Below are positions 8,892-16,823 of a stretch of 64,000 nucleotides of DNA, one piece after another. The stretch spans positions 160,108 to 224,107 of the forward strand of contig NZ_JAERRK010000012.1 in assembly GCF_016741775.1 (NCBI RefSeq), in the 5' to 3' direction. A program made the translations under genes and the position numbers. Position 1 is the stretch's first letter; every line of letters begins with the position of its first letter. Source of the DNA: Streptomyces actinomycinicus. Lineage in GTDB: Bacteria; Actinomycetota; Actinomycetes; Streptomycetales; Streptomycetaceae. The notes under the pieces are model-generated. The model was not told the origin of the DNA and made no database searches. It saw nothing but the letters and a program-made list of their open reading frames with translations.

Positions 8892-9045
8892 CGCGAAGTG
8901 ACGCGAAGTGAGCGGGCACGTCCTCGCGCCGGGAGTGACGCGCAGTAAACGGGCACGTCCTCGCGCCGGGCATCGCGCCGGGGGCGTCCTCGGGCTGAGG
9001 AGCGCGCCCGGGCGCCCTCGCGCCGGGGCGTCCTCGAGTCGGGCG
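8889..9045. repeat. Imperfect repeats between convergent genes
   Basis: Two exact 21-bp copies at 8913-8933 and 8950-8970 (CGGGCACGTCCTCGCG followed by CCGGG), 37 bp apart, each next to GTGACGC elements. Degraded copies (CGTCCTCGGG, CCCTCGCGCCGGGG) continue to about 9045. The array separates the small gene and the ABC exporter, which converge here. Confidence 0.7.
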
Positions 9046-9053
9046 GATGCGGC

Positions 9054-11198
9054 TCAGACCGGTTTCTGGGCCGGTAACCGTGCCGTGAACTGCTCCGCCT
9101 GAAGGCTGTACAGCTCGGCGTAGACGCCACCCCTGGCCAGCAGCTCCTCCGGGGTGCCGGACTCCACCAGGCGTCCGTGTTCCAGCACATGCACCAGATC
9201 GGCGTGGCGCACCGAGGCCAGCCGGTGGGTGATCAGTACGACCGTCTGCCCCTTGCCCGCCAGCGCCCGGATCTTCTCGAACACCTCCAGCTCGGCCCGC
9301 GCGTCCAGCGCCGCCGTAGGCTCGTCGACGATCAGGATGCTCCCGCGCCGGTAGGCCGCCCGGGCGATGCCGAGCCGCTGCCACTGCCCGCCGGACAGCT
9401 CGTGTCCGCCGCTGAAGTTCCGCGCCAGCAGGGTGTCCAGGCCGCGCGGCAGATCCGCGACCACCGCATCGGCGCCCGCCTCGGCGATCGACGCGGCCAT
9501 CCGCTCCTCGGTCATCGGCGCGGCGGACCGGCCGACGGCCACGTTCACCCGGGCGGTGAACGGCCACCGCTTGAAGTCCTGGGCCACCATCGCGATGCGC
9601 TCGGCGAGCAGTCGCCGGTCGGCTCGCGCGGCGTCCACACCGTCCCACAGGATCCGCCCCCGGTCCGGCGTGTACAGGCCCGCCAGTAGCTTGACCAGCG
9701 TGGTCTTGCCCGAGCCGTTCTCCCCGACGAGCGCGATGATCCGGCCGAGCGGGAGGGCGAGGGTGACGTCATCGAGGGCCGGGCGGGCGATGTCGGGCGT
9801 GGGGGCGGGTGCGGGTGTCCGGCCGGACCCGGGCGGGGGGACGGGCGCGGGCGTGGGAGCGGGTGCGGACCCGGAGCCATGCGCGGGCGTGGGGCCGGGA
9901 GGTGTTTCCGGGGTCTCGTAGGCCTCACGGGTCTCACCTGCCTCATGCGGCTCATGGGCCTCGCCGGGGCCGGGGCCAGGGCCGGGGCCGGGGTCACGCG
10001 GGTAGCTGAAGGTGACGTTCTCGAAGCGGATCTCCTGCGGGTTCTCCGGCAGCGGTTCCCCGCCCGCCGGAATGGCCCGCTCGGCCGCCGCGACGTACAG
10101 CCGCTCCAGGTCGCCGACGAAGAGGGCCTCCTCGTGCAGCTCGTTGATGTCCAGCACCAGCGCGTCCAGACTCGCCGCACCCGTACGGATGGCGATCACC
10201 GACGTGCCGGCCACCGACAGGGCCATCGCACCGGCCAGCAGCAGCGCGCCGAGCGTCGCGTACGTCGCGAGCGTCGCCAGACCCGTCCAGGCCGCGGCGA
10301 TGAGCCCGGTCCGGGCGGCCAGCCGGGACAGCCGGGCCTGTTCCGCCTCCGCGGTCTCGGCCATGGACCGGAAGTGGCGCAGCAGGAACGGCGCCACCCC
10401 GTGCACCCGGATCTCGGGGGCGGCGGCCGGCTCGGTGAGCAGGCTGCCGAGCAGCTGGCCGGCCCGGGCGTGCTGCACCCACGTGTGGAACGACTCGTAG
10501 CGGCGCCGCGCGTTGACCAGCGCGCTCCAGGCACTGGGCAGGGTCATGGTGACCAGCAGCGGCAGCAGCGCCGGATGCAGCACGGTGAGCACGCCCGCCG
10601 CGGCGACCAGGGAGATCATCGAGTTGATCACCCGGGTGCCGTAGCCGATCATGTGCCGGGCGGACCGGGCACCGTACTGGGCCGTGTCCAGCAGCTTGTG
10701 GAAGGCGTGGTCCTCGATCGCGGCCAGCTCCACGTTGGCCGCCCGCTCCAGGTACAGCTCGGTCGCCACCCGCTCCACCTTCGGCTCCAGCCGTCCGGTG
10801 GCGTAGGTCGACGCCGCCCGCAGCAGCGCGGACACCAGCATCACGGCGGCCATCACGACGAGGGCGGGGGCGGCCGAGCGCAGCCGCTGGGTGATGTCCG
10901 GGCCGGTGAGCAGCTTGCCGAGGGCGTCGTTCACGGCCAGCAGGCTCACCGCCTGGGCCAGGCCCCGGCCCAGCTCGGCGGCCAGCACCAGCCGGGTGGC
11001 CCGGGCGTCGGCCTGCCGGGCCAGCCGGAGACTGGACGCCAGCATGCCGGGCAGCCGGGTCGTCATCGCCCGGAAGCCGAGCTGCAGGAAGGCGTCCGCG
11101 TGCTCGCTCCAGCCCGTGTCGTACCGCAGCGGCCCCCCGAACAGCAGCCGCTCCGAATCCGACACCGCGGATTCGACCGCCTCCGGCCTCTTCCCCAC
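9054..11198 (-). CDS. ABC exporter, fused membrane and ATPase domains, with a low-complexity insert in the ATPase domain
   Basis: About 714 residues from the GTG at 11198, which has a perfect GGGAGG site 5 nt upstream. Residues about 25-350 form the six-helix exporter membrane domain. The nucleotide-binding domain has Walker A GENGSGKTTL, signature LSGGQWQRLGIARA, Walker B SILIVDEPTAALD and switch His in VLITHRLAS. Between the A-loop strand (NVTFSYPRD) and Walker A lies a Pro/Gly/Glu/Thr-rich insert of about 67 residues (about 402-468) where relatives have only a few. A TTA codon lies 8 codons before the stop, suggesting bldA dependence. Substrate unknown. Confidence 0.9.
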   Translation of the reverse strand: MGKRPEAVESAVSDSERLLFGGPLRYDTGWSEHADAFLQLGFRAMTTRLPGMLASSLRLARQADARATRLVLAAELGRGLAQAVSLLAVNDALGKLLTGPDITQRLRSAAPALVVMAAVMLVSALLRAASTYATGRLEPKVERVATELYLERAANVELAAIEDHAFHKLLDTAQYGARSARHMIGYGTRVINSMISLVAAAGVLTVLHPALLPLLVTMTLPSAWSALVNARRRYESFHTWVQHARAGQLLGSLLTEPAAAPEIRVHGVAPFLLRHFRSMAETAEAEQARLSRLAARTGLIAAAWTGLATLATYATLGALLLAGAMALSVAGTSVIAIRTGAASLDALVLDINELHEEALFVGDLERLYVAAAERAIPAGGEPLPENPQEIRFENVTFSYPRDPGPGPGPGPGEAHEPHEAGETREAYETPETPPGPTPAHGSGSAPAPTPAPVPPPGSGRTPAPAPTPDIARPALDDVTLALPLGRIIALVGENGSGKTTLVKLLAGLYTPDRGRILWDGVDAARADRRLLAERIAMVAQDFKRWPFTARVNVAVGRSAAPMTEERMAASIAEAGADAVVADLPRGLDTLLARNFSGGHELSGGQWQRLGIARAAYRRGSILIVDEPTAALDARAELEVFEKIRALAGKGQTVVLITHRLASVRHADLVHVLEHGRLVESGTPEELLARGGVYAELYSLQAEQFTARLPAQKPV

Positions 11199-11474
11199 CG
11201 CGACCTCCCGCACCCCGACGGAAGGGCCACTATCGCGGCCGGGGCGGCGGCTGGGCAGGGCGCGAGGGCAGATACGAGGGGGCGCAGAGGAAGCGCGGGG
11301 TGCGGGGGACACCGGGACGGGTGCGAAACCCGCCCCGCTCGCGCCGTGCAGCGGGCCCGTACGGCAGTTTCGGTGCGGTTCTGCCCGGCTCGGCCCGGAG
11401 GTGGCCGTGCTCGCCGGGTGTCCGTGCTTCCGAGCGCGGGTCGGCGGGGTTTCAGGCAGCGGTGGGTACGGCGA

Positions 11475-11984
11475 TCACGCCGGCACGGCCCGCGACCAGT
11501 CCGGTGCCGTGCCCGTCACCCGGCACAGGGCCAGGTAGAGCGGGATCGGCGGGGTGTACGGGACCGTGCCCTGGGGGCGGTGGATGAGGCGGGCCGTGCC
11601 GGTGACCAGGGCACCGGTCGCGTAGTGGGCCGGGGACGGCCAGGGCAGGGCGTAGTCGGAGTCCGACGGAACGATCCACCACCAGTGGGACCCGTCGGTG
11701 TACACGCATCCCAGGCGGGGCAGCCGCGGCACCACCAGCGGGCCGAGACGATCGGGCACGGCCACGGCGTCACAGCCGAGCGGCGCGGTCATGCCCTCCG
11801 GCAGCTGGAGCCGGTGCGCCGGCGGGCCCGCGGCGGGCCGACGGCGCTGCAGGCGCACGAGGGTGTCCAGGCCGATGGCATGGTCGTGGCCGCCCGGGCG
11901 GTGGTCGCCGGTGTCCGCACCGCCCCCGGTACCGGTGCCGGTGCCGGTGCGACCGGGCCCGGCGGGGCCGCCGAGGCCCGTCAC
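11475..11984 (-). CDS. Conserved hypothetical protein of the HATPase/XRE cluster
   Basis: 169 residues. Its GTG start overlaps the stop of the upstream HATPase gene (GTGA, 11981-11984), indicating translational coupling. A Gly/Thr-rich N-terminus is followed by a conserved-looking domain: MTAPLGCDAVAVPDRLGPLV, HWWWIVPSDSDYALPWPSPA, PYTPPIPLYLALCRVTGTAP. I recall this type next to anti-sigma-like ATPases in Streptomyces but know no function. No membrane or catalytic motif is visible. The 276 bp to the ABC exporter show no gene. Confidence 0.7.
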   Translation of the reverse strand: MTGLGGPAGPGRTGTGTGTGGGADTGDHRPGGHDHAIGLDTLVRLQRRRPAAGPPAHRLQLPEGMTAPLGCDAVAVPDRLGPLVVPRLPRLGCVYTDGSHWWWIVPSDSDYALPWPSPAHYATGALVTGTARLIHRPQGTVPYTPPIPLYLALCRVTGTAPDWSRAVPA

Positions 11985-12814
11985 GGCCGCTCCCCGCGGC
12001 GGTGCTGCTCAGGGGTGTGGTGCTCGGGGCCGTGATGCGGCGGCCGGTCGGTTGCCGCATGCCGGTGGGGTCCGTGATGGGGCTGCGGTCCCGGATGCGG
12101 GTGCGGGAGCGGGTGTGGGCGCGGAGGCGTTCCGTGCCGATGCTGCTCGGGCGTCCGGTGCGGGGGCTGACCGGCGGTGCGGTTGCGGCGCGGCGCCGGC
12201 ACGTTCTCGCCGTGCCGTTCCGGCTCCCGCCCGCTGGCCTCGGCATGGTCGTCGCCGGTGTCGTCCGGGCGGCCCGGCTTGGGGCGGGCGCCCCAGCCCA
12301 GGTCGCCGCGCGGCTCGGCAGTGTCGTCGGCCGTGTCGGTCCGGCGGGGCAGTTCCGCCCAGACCAGCAGGCCGGGGCCGTGCTCCTGGGCGCCCCAGGC
12401 CCGGCACAGCGCGTCGACGAGAAGCAACCCCCTCCCGTGCTCCTCATCGGGTCGCTGCGGGGACGGGTGAGGTTCGCCAGGAGCACAGCCCTCGTCGCGT
12501 ACGGCTAGGCGCACCATGCCGTCGTGATCGTGCAGCTCGCACAGGACACGGCTGCTCGCCGTGTGCACGATCGCATTGGTGACCAGCTCGGATATGACCA
12601 GAACCGCGTTGTCGCAGGTGTCCGCGCACACCGACCACCCGGACAGTCGGGCATGCGTCAGGCGTCTCGCCTGGGCGACGGAACCCGGATGTGCGGCCAG
12701 CTCGAAGCGGAACCTGCGCTCGGCAGCGCCCCACCGGGGGGTCGCACCGGCCGCGGCACCGAGACCGGACCGGTCTGCGGCGGCGTCTGTTCCTAAGGGC
12801 ACGGACGGAATCAC
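11981..12814 (-). CDS. Anti-sigma-factor-like ATP-binding protein (RsbW/HATPase type) with His/Pro-rich tail
   Basis: A GHKL ATPase core fills the N-terminal half: N-box VISELVTNAIVHTAS, G1-like VRDEGCAPGEP and G2 EHGRGLLLVDALC. This is the RsbW/SpoIIAB-like fold that binds sigma factors or anti-anti-sigma partners. The roughly 130-residue C-terminal tail is low-complexity and His/Pro-rich (HPLPHPHPGPQPHHGPHRHA), possibly metal-binding. The GTG at 12814 is chosen because GGGGAG lies 12 nt upstream; TTG 12850 and other GTGs are alternatives. A TTA leucine codon follows within the first codons (near 12795), predicting bldA control. It is divergent from the XRE gene. Confidence 0.82.
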   Translation of the reverse strand: MIPSVPLGTDAAADRSGLGAAAGATPRWGAAERRFRFELAAHPGSVAQARRLTHARLSGWSVCADTCDNAVLVISELVTNAIVHTASSRVLCELHDHDGMVRLAVRDEGCAPGEPHPSPQRPDEEHGRGLLLVDALCRAWGAQEHGPGLLVWAELPRRTDTADDTAEPRGDLGWGARPKPGRPDDTGDDHAEASGREPERHGENVPAPRRNRTAGQPPHRTPEQHRHGTPPRPHPLPHPHPGPQPHHGPHRHAATDRPPHHGPEHHTPEQHRRGERP

Positions 12815-12854
12815 GCCTGCCACTATCTCCCCGCCACGGACACTTGGCAAGAGT

Positions 12855-12984
12855 CACTCTGAAAATTGCAGAGTGCTGTGTGACTCGGTCAGAGGGCGTG
12901 GCACACTGCTCGCAACAGCACCCCGCGCGGCGCCAATTGGAGTCGTCGGAGATCCGGCCCGATCTTCGAATGAACCTTCGAATG
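12855..12984. promoter_or_regulatory. Divergent control region between HATPase and XRE genes
   Basis: Contains a perfect inverted repeat CACTCTG-7 nt-CAGAGTG (12855-12875), nested in GAGTCAC...GTGACTC, and a 9-bp direct repeat CTTCGAATG at 12964-12972 and 12976-12984 (12-bp period, about one helical turn). These are candidate binding sites for the adjacent XRE/DUF5753 regulator. Confidence 0.5.
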
Positions 12985-13039
12985 GCGCCGTAGGGCTGTT
13001 CAGAATCTTTCCGTGGAGGCTTTCGGTGGAGGTGGGAGC

Positions 13040-13900
13040 GTGAGCGAACCGCGGTCCGCGCCGACGGTGGGTCAGGTGGTCCTCGGCCGACGCCTGCTGG
13101 ACCTGCGGGAACGCGCCGGACTGAAGCGCGAGGAGGCCGCCCGTGTGCTCCGCGTCGCCCCCGCCACCGTCCGCCGCATGGAGATGGCAGAGGTCGCCCT
13201 CAAAATCCCCTACCTGCAACTGCTGCTGAAGGCCTACGGCGTACCCGACGACGAGGCCGACCTCTTCGTCCAGCTCGCCGAAGAGGCCAACAGACCGGGC
13301 TGGTGGCAGCGCTTCCACGACATCCTCCCCGGCTGGTTCTCGATGTACGTGAGCCTGGAGGGCGCGGCCAGCCTCATCCGCTCCTACGAGCCGCACTTCG
13401 TCCCCGGCCTGCTGCAGACCGAGGACTACGCGCGCGCGGTCCTCAAGTCCGGGGCCATCGGCCAGACGAGCCCCGACGAGATCGAGCGGCACGTGGCGCT
13501 GCGCATGCGACGCCAGGATCTGCTCACCCGGGCCGACGCCCCCCGTTTCTGGGCGGTGATGGACGAGACGGCCCTGCGCCGCCCGGTCGGCGGGCCGGAG
13601 GTGATGCGTGCGCAGATCGACAAGTTGCTCGAGGCCACGAAGCTGCCCCAAGTGACGCTCCAGGTGGCCCCGTTCGCCAACGGGCCGCACCCGGGGACGT
13701 ACGGGCCCTTCGTGCTGTTCCGGTTCGCCGTGCCAGAACTGCCGGACATGGTCTACAGCGAGTACCTGACCGGCGCCGTCTACCTGGACGCGCGCACGGA
13801 GGTGGCGACCCATCTGGAGGTCATGGACCGCATGGCGGCGCAGGCCGCTACGGCACAACGCACGAAGGAGATCCTCCGGGATCTCCGCAAGGAGCTGTGA
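13040..13900 (+). CDS. XRE-family regulator with DUF5753 effector domain (WhiJ/AbaA-cluster type)
   Basis: About 286 residues from the GTG at 13040, chosen for the GGAGG site 7 nt upstream. Residues about 10-70 are a helix-turn-helix (LRERAGLKREEAARVLRVAP...VRRMEMAEVA). The rest is the DUF5753 domain: SYEPHFVPGLLQTEDYARAV, MRRQDLLTRADAPRFWAVMDE, LQVAPFANGPHPGTYGPFVL. Such regulators are typically paired with a DUF397 protein and often an RsbW-like ATPase, and several affect Streptomyces development. All three elements are present here. It probably binds the divergent region upstream. Confidence 0.9.
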   Translation: MSEPRSAPTVGQVVLGRRLLDLRERAGLKREEAARVLRVAPATVRRMEMAEVALKIPYLQLLLKAYGVPDDEADLFVQLAEEANRPGWWQRFHDILPGWFSMYVSLEGAASLIRSYEPHFVPGLLQTEDYARAVLKSGAIGQTSPDEIERHVALRMRRQDLLTRADAPRFWAVMDETALRRPVGGPEVMRAQIDKLLEATKLPQVTLQVAPFANGPHPGTYGPFVLFRFAVPELPDMVYSEYLTGAVYLDARTEVATHLEVMDRMAAQAATAQRTKEILRDLRKEL

Positions 13901-14155
13901 ATGGATCGCATCAAGCCGCGCGGCCGCGTCTACAACGGCATGCCCGCGCGGGAGTTGGGCAGCGAGGGCTGGCACAAGCCCTGGAGCGGCGGCAACGGCG
14001 GAAACTGCCTGGAGGCGATGAAGCTGGCCGACGGCCGCATCGCCGTACGCCAGTCGACCGACCCGGACGGGCCCGCGCTGATCTACACCATGGACGAGAT
14101 GACCGCGTTCATCGAGGGCGCCAAGGCGGGGGAGGCCGACTTTCTCCTGTCCTGA
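13901..14155 (+). CDS. DUF397 protein, partner of the XRE/DUF5753 regulator
   Basis: 84 residues; ATG directly follows the TGA of the XRE gene (TGAATG), so the two are cotranscribed and probably translationally coupled. DUF397 landmarks are visible: ELGSEGWHKPWSGGNGGNCLEAM, then ADGRIAVRQSTDPDGPALIYTMDEMTAFIEGAKAGEADFLL. Proteins of this family act as small partners or antagonists of their cognate HTH regulators; the exact mechanism is not readable from sequence. Confidence 0.9.
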   Translation: MDRIKPRGRVYNGMPARELGSEGWHKPWSGGNGGNCLEAMKLADGRIAVRQSTDPDGPALIYTMDEMTAFIEGAKAGEADFLLS

Positions 14156-14760
14156 ACCAGTTGTTGTTTCTCACGCACCTCCTGATCGTGACCCCGGTTT
14201 GACCGTTGAACGCACCCGGCGCCCACCGGGTTCCGTATGGCCGGGCGGGACCCGGCCGGATCCCGCCCGGCCCAGCAGGACCCCCGCAGAGCCTGACCTC
14301 GGGATCCCCGGCCGGCCGTCCCTTTCGCAGCCGTCCCTTCCCCGGCCGCCCCTCCCCGGCCGCCCCTTTCTCGGCCGTCCCCCGGTCGCCCCTTCCCCGC
14401 TGTCCTGCCGGACTCCGGCATCCCCCTGAATCCCGTCGCGCGGCTCTGTCGTTCGGGACGCGCTCGTACGAGGCGGGCGTGCGGGGTGCGTAAGAGGCGC
14501 GCCTAAGGGGCTGGCGCATGGGCGTGGCGCATGGGGCACGCGTAATTCGGCTGCGCGGCGCGCGTACCGCACCTACGGTGGTGGCGGTTCAGGTGCGCAG
14601 GCAGCGGATCCTTCGTCGCCGGTACTCGCTACCCCCCGGCCGACCGGCCCCACTCCGGTCGGCAGGTCAATGCCGGCGGCCGGTTCGACACCGGCCACCG
14701 GCACGCGGGTGTCACGTCGCCGCCGCCGATCCCCGATCTCTGAACCCCGTCGCGGGCCGG
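14156..14760. other. 605-bp region without a convincing gene; imperfect pyrimidine-rich repeats
   Basis: Several short frames exist, but all are Pro/Arg- or Gly/Arg-rich shadows of GC composition. Bases about 14305-14405 carry imperfect repeats of a CGGCCGTCCC / CGGCCGCCCC word about every 15-16 bp. The remainder, including 14430-14700, shows no clear promoter or hairpin leading into a gene. It may be a decayed locus between the DUF397 gene and the MocR gene. Confidence 0.5.
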
Positions 14761-16200
14761 TCACTCCGGCGGCAGCACCCCGCACAGCGCCTCCAGCGCC
14801 GCCCCGTAGGCGTGCTCGGACGGGGTCGCGTACCCCACCACCAAGCCGTCGCCCGCCGTCATCGGGCTCTCCGGGTGCCGGAACGCGGCGAGGCCGTCCA
14901 GGGCGATGCCCTGCCACGTGGCGGCCTGCACCGCCGACCGCTCCGTGCCGGGCGGCAGCCGGAGGACCGCGTGCAGCCCGGCCGAGATGCCGGTCACCTC
15001 TACGTGCGGAGCGTGCACGCCGAGCGCGTCGACGAGCCGGTCACGCCGACGCCGGTAACGCTGCCGCATCCGCCGCACATGACGGTCGTACGACCCGCAG
15101 GACACGAAGTCCGCCAGCGCGAGCTGGTCCAGCACGCTCGCCCACGCCTCCTGCTCGCCCTTCGCCGCCAGCACCGGCTCCACGTACCGCTGCGGCAGCA
15201 CCATCCAGCCCAGCCGCAGTGCCGGTGACAGGCTCTTGCTGACCGACCCGATGTGGATGACCCGGTCGGGGTCCAGCCCCTGCAGCGCACCCACGGGGCG
15301 CCGGTCGTACCGGAACTCGCCGTCGTAGTCGTCCTCCAGCACCACCGTCCCACCCGCGCGAGCCCAGTCGATCACCGCAGCCCGGCGCTCAGGGTGCAGC
15401 GGGCCGCCGGTCGGGAACTGGTGCGCGGGCGTGAGCAGCACGGCCCGCTCCCGCCCGAGCGCCGCCACCTGCGCACCGTGCTCGTCCAGCGGCAGCGGTA
15501 CGGTGCGGACGCCGGCCGCCGCGAGCAGTTCCCGGTGGAAGCCGAGCCCGTACGCCTCCACGCCGAGCGGTCCGCGCAGCACCCCGCCGGCCGTCGGACC
15601 CGCCGGTGCGCCACGGCTGAAGAGGAGCCGCAGCGCGTGCGCGAAGCCCGAGCAGATCACGATCCGGTCCGGCTCGGTACGCACCCCGCGCGCGCGTGCC
15701 AGGTACTCCGTCAGCGCCTCCCGCAGCTCCCGGCGCCCGGCGGGGTCACCGGGCCCGAACGCCTCGCTGGGCGCCGCCTGCAGCGCCCGGCGGTACGAGG
15801 CCGCCCAGGCCGCGCGCGGGAACGCCGACGCGTCCGGCGTGCCCTGCCGCAGGTCGTGCCGGGCCCCACGCGCGCGTGGAGGCATCTTCACGGGGCTCCG
15901 TACGGCGGACCGCAGCGGCTCGGCCCGCTCGGCGACCTGGGTCCCCGATCCCTGCCGCGCGGTCAGCCAGCCTTCGGCGACCAGCTCCGCGTACGCGTCC
16001 GCGACCGTGTTGCGGGCGACGCCCAGGTCGGCGGCGAGCGAACGGTACGGCGGCAGCCGGGTGCCCGGCGCCAGCCGCCCACTGCGCACGGCCTCGCGCA
16101 GGGCTCCGGTCAACGCGGCCCGGCGCCCGCCCGGCCCGGACAGCTCCACATGCAGATCGGCACCGATCCGCTCCGCGGAATTGACCCATGATTCCGTCAT
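14761..16200 (-). CDS. MocR-type (GntR plus aminotransferase-fold) transcription regulator
   Basis: 479 residues. Residues about 15-90 are a GntR winged helix (ALREAVRSGRLAPGTRLPPY, ADLGVARNTVADAYAELVAE). The rest is a fold-type I PLP domain with the lysine in HIGSVSKSLSPALRLGW and the VVLEDDYDGEFRYDRRPVGA segment. MocR proteins use PLP or an amino compound as effector and usually control a divergent gene, here the AhpD-like protein 47 bp away. Start ATG 16200 has no ribosome binding site but has TAGGGT 8 nt upstream (leaderless). Confidence 0.92.
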   Translation of the reverse strand: MTESWVNSAERIGADLHVELSGPGGRRAALTGALREAVRSGRLAPGTRLPPYRSLAADLGVARNTVADAYAELVAEGWLTARQGSGTQVAERAEPLRSAVRSPVKMPPRARGARHDLRQGTPDASAFPRAAWAASYRRALQAAPSEAFGPGDPAGRRELREALTEYLARARGVRTEPDRIVICSGFAHALRLLFSRGAPAGPTAGGVLRGPLGVEAYGLGFHRELLAAAGVRTVPLPLDEHGAQVAALGRERAVLLTPAHQFPTGGPLHPERRAAVIDWARAGGTVVLEDDYDGEFRYDRRPVGALQGLDPDRVIHIGSVSKSLSPALRLGWMVLPQRYVEPVLAAKGEQEAWASVLDQLALADFVSCGSYDRHVRRMRQRYRRRRDRLVDALGVHAPHVEVTGISAGLHAVLRLPPGTERSAVQAATWQGIALDGLAAFRHPESPMTAGDGLVVGYATPSEHAYGAALEALCGVLPPE

Positions 16201-16247
16201 GGAAATGCACCCTACAGCCGGTCTTTCGCGGCCATAGAGTGATCCGC
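16201..16247. promoter_or_regulatory. Overlapping divergent leaderless promoters of the MocR and AhpD-like genes
   Basis: The 47-bp gap holds a leftward TAGGGT (complement of 16209-16214), 8 nt from the MocR ATG, and a rightward TAGAGT (16235-16240), 7 nt from the AhpD-like ATG. Neither gene has a ribosome binding site. The promoters face away from each other across about 20 bp, so one bound MocR dimer could affect both. Confidence 0.5.
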
Positions 16248-16769
16248 ATGACGACGAACACGACTGCCGCGCCGACGCTCGACCCCACCACCGGAATCGC
16301 CGCCGCCGAGGCCGCCCGCACCCGCCTGGACTTCGCGAAGGCCGCGCCGAAGGTCTTCCGCGCGATCATCGGCCTCGACGCCGCCGCACGTCAGGGCATC
16401 GACCCCGCACTCGTCGAACTGATCCAGATCCGCGCCTCGCACCTCAACCACTGCGCCTACTGCCTGCACATGCACACCAACGACGCCCGCAAGGCCGGTG
16501 AGAGCGAGGACCGGCTCCACTTGGTCGCCGTCTGGCGTGAGGCCCGGCACTTCTTCACCCCCAAGGAGCAGGCCGCCCTCGCCCTGACGGAGGCGGTGAC
16601 CCTGGTGGCCGACGGCGGCGTCCCCGACGCCGTCTACGCCGAGGCCGCCGCCCAGTTCGACGAGCAGGAACTGGCCCACGTCCTCGCCCTGATCCTCACC
16701 ATCAACACGTGGAACCGGGTCGCCCTGGCGACCGGCAAGGTGGCCGGCACGGACGAGCGCACCGGCTGA
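16248..16769 (+). CDS. Carboxymuconolactone decarboxylase-family (AhpD-like) protein
   Basis: 173 residues. The alkylhydroperoxidase-like core includes PALVELIQIRASHLNHCAYC with the CxxC redox pair (CAYC) followed by LHMHTNDARKAGE. This is the AhpD active-site arrangement, and ILTINTWNRVALATG follows at the C-terminus. Family members reduce peroxides or act as thiol-disulfide relays. Located divergent from a MocR regulator, it is probably its target. The ATG is supported by a TAGAGT -10 element 7 nt upstream. Confidence 0.88.
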   Translation: MTTNTTAAPTLDPTTGIAAAEAARTRLDFAKAAPKVFRAIIGLDAAARQGIDPALVELIQIRASHLNHCAYCLHMHTNDARKAGESEDRLHLVAVWREARHFFTPKEQAALALTEAVTLVADGGVPDAVYAEAAAQFDEQELAHVLALILTINTWNRVALATGKVAGTDERTG

Positions 16770-16823
16770 CACCGCCTGCGTCCCCGGCCGAGGCAGGCGG
16801 GCCGAGCGTGTGTGGCGGCCGGC

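Noticed and set aside
14199..14493. Short Pro/Arg-rich frames in the gap after DUF397
   Set aside because: They read through imperfect CGGCCG(C/T)CCC repeats in several frames and lack ribosome binding sites.
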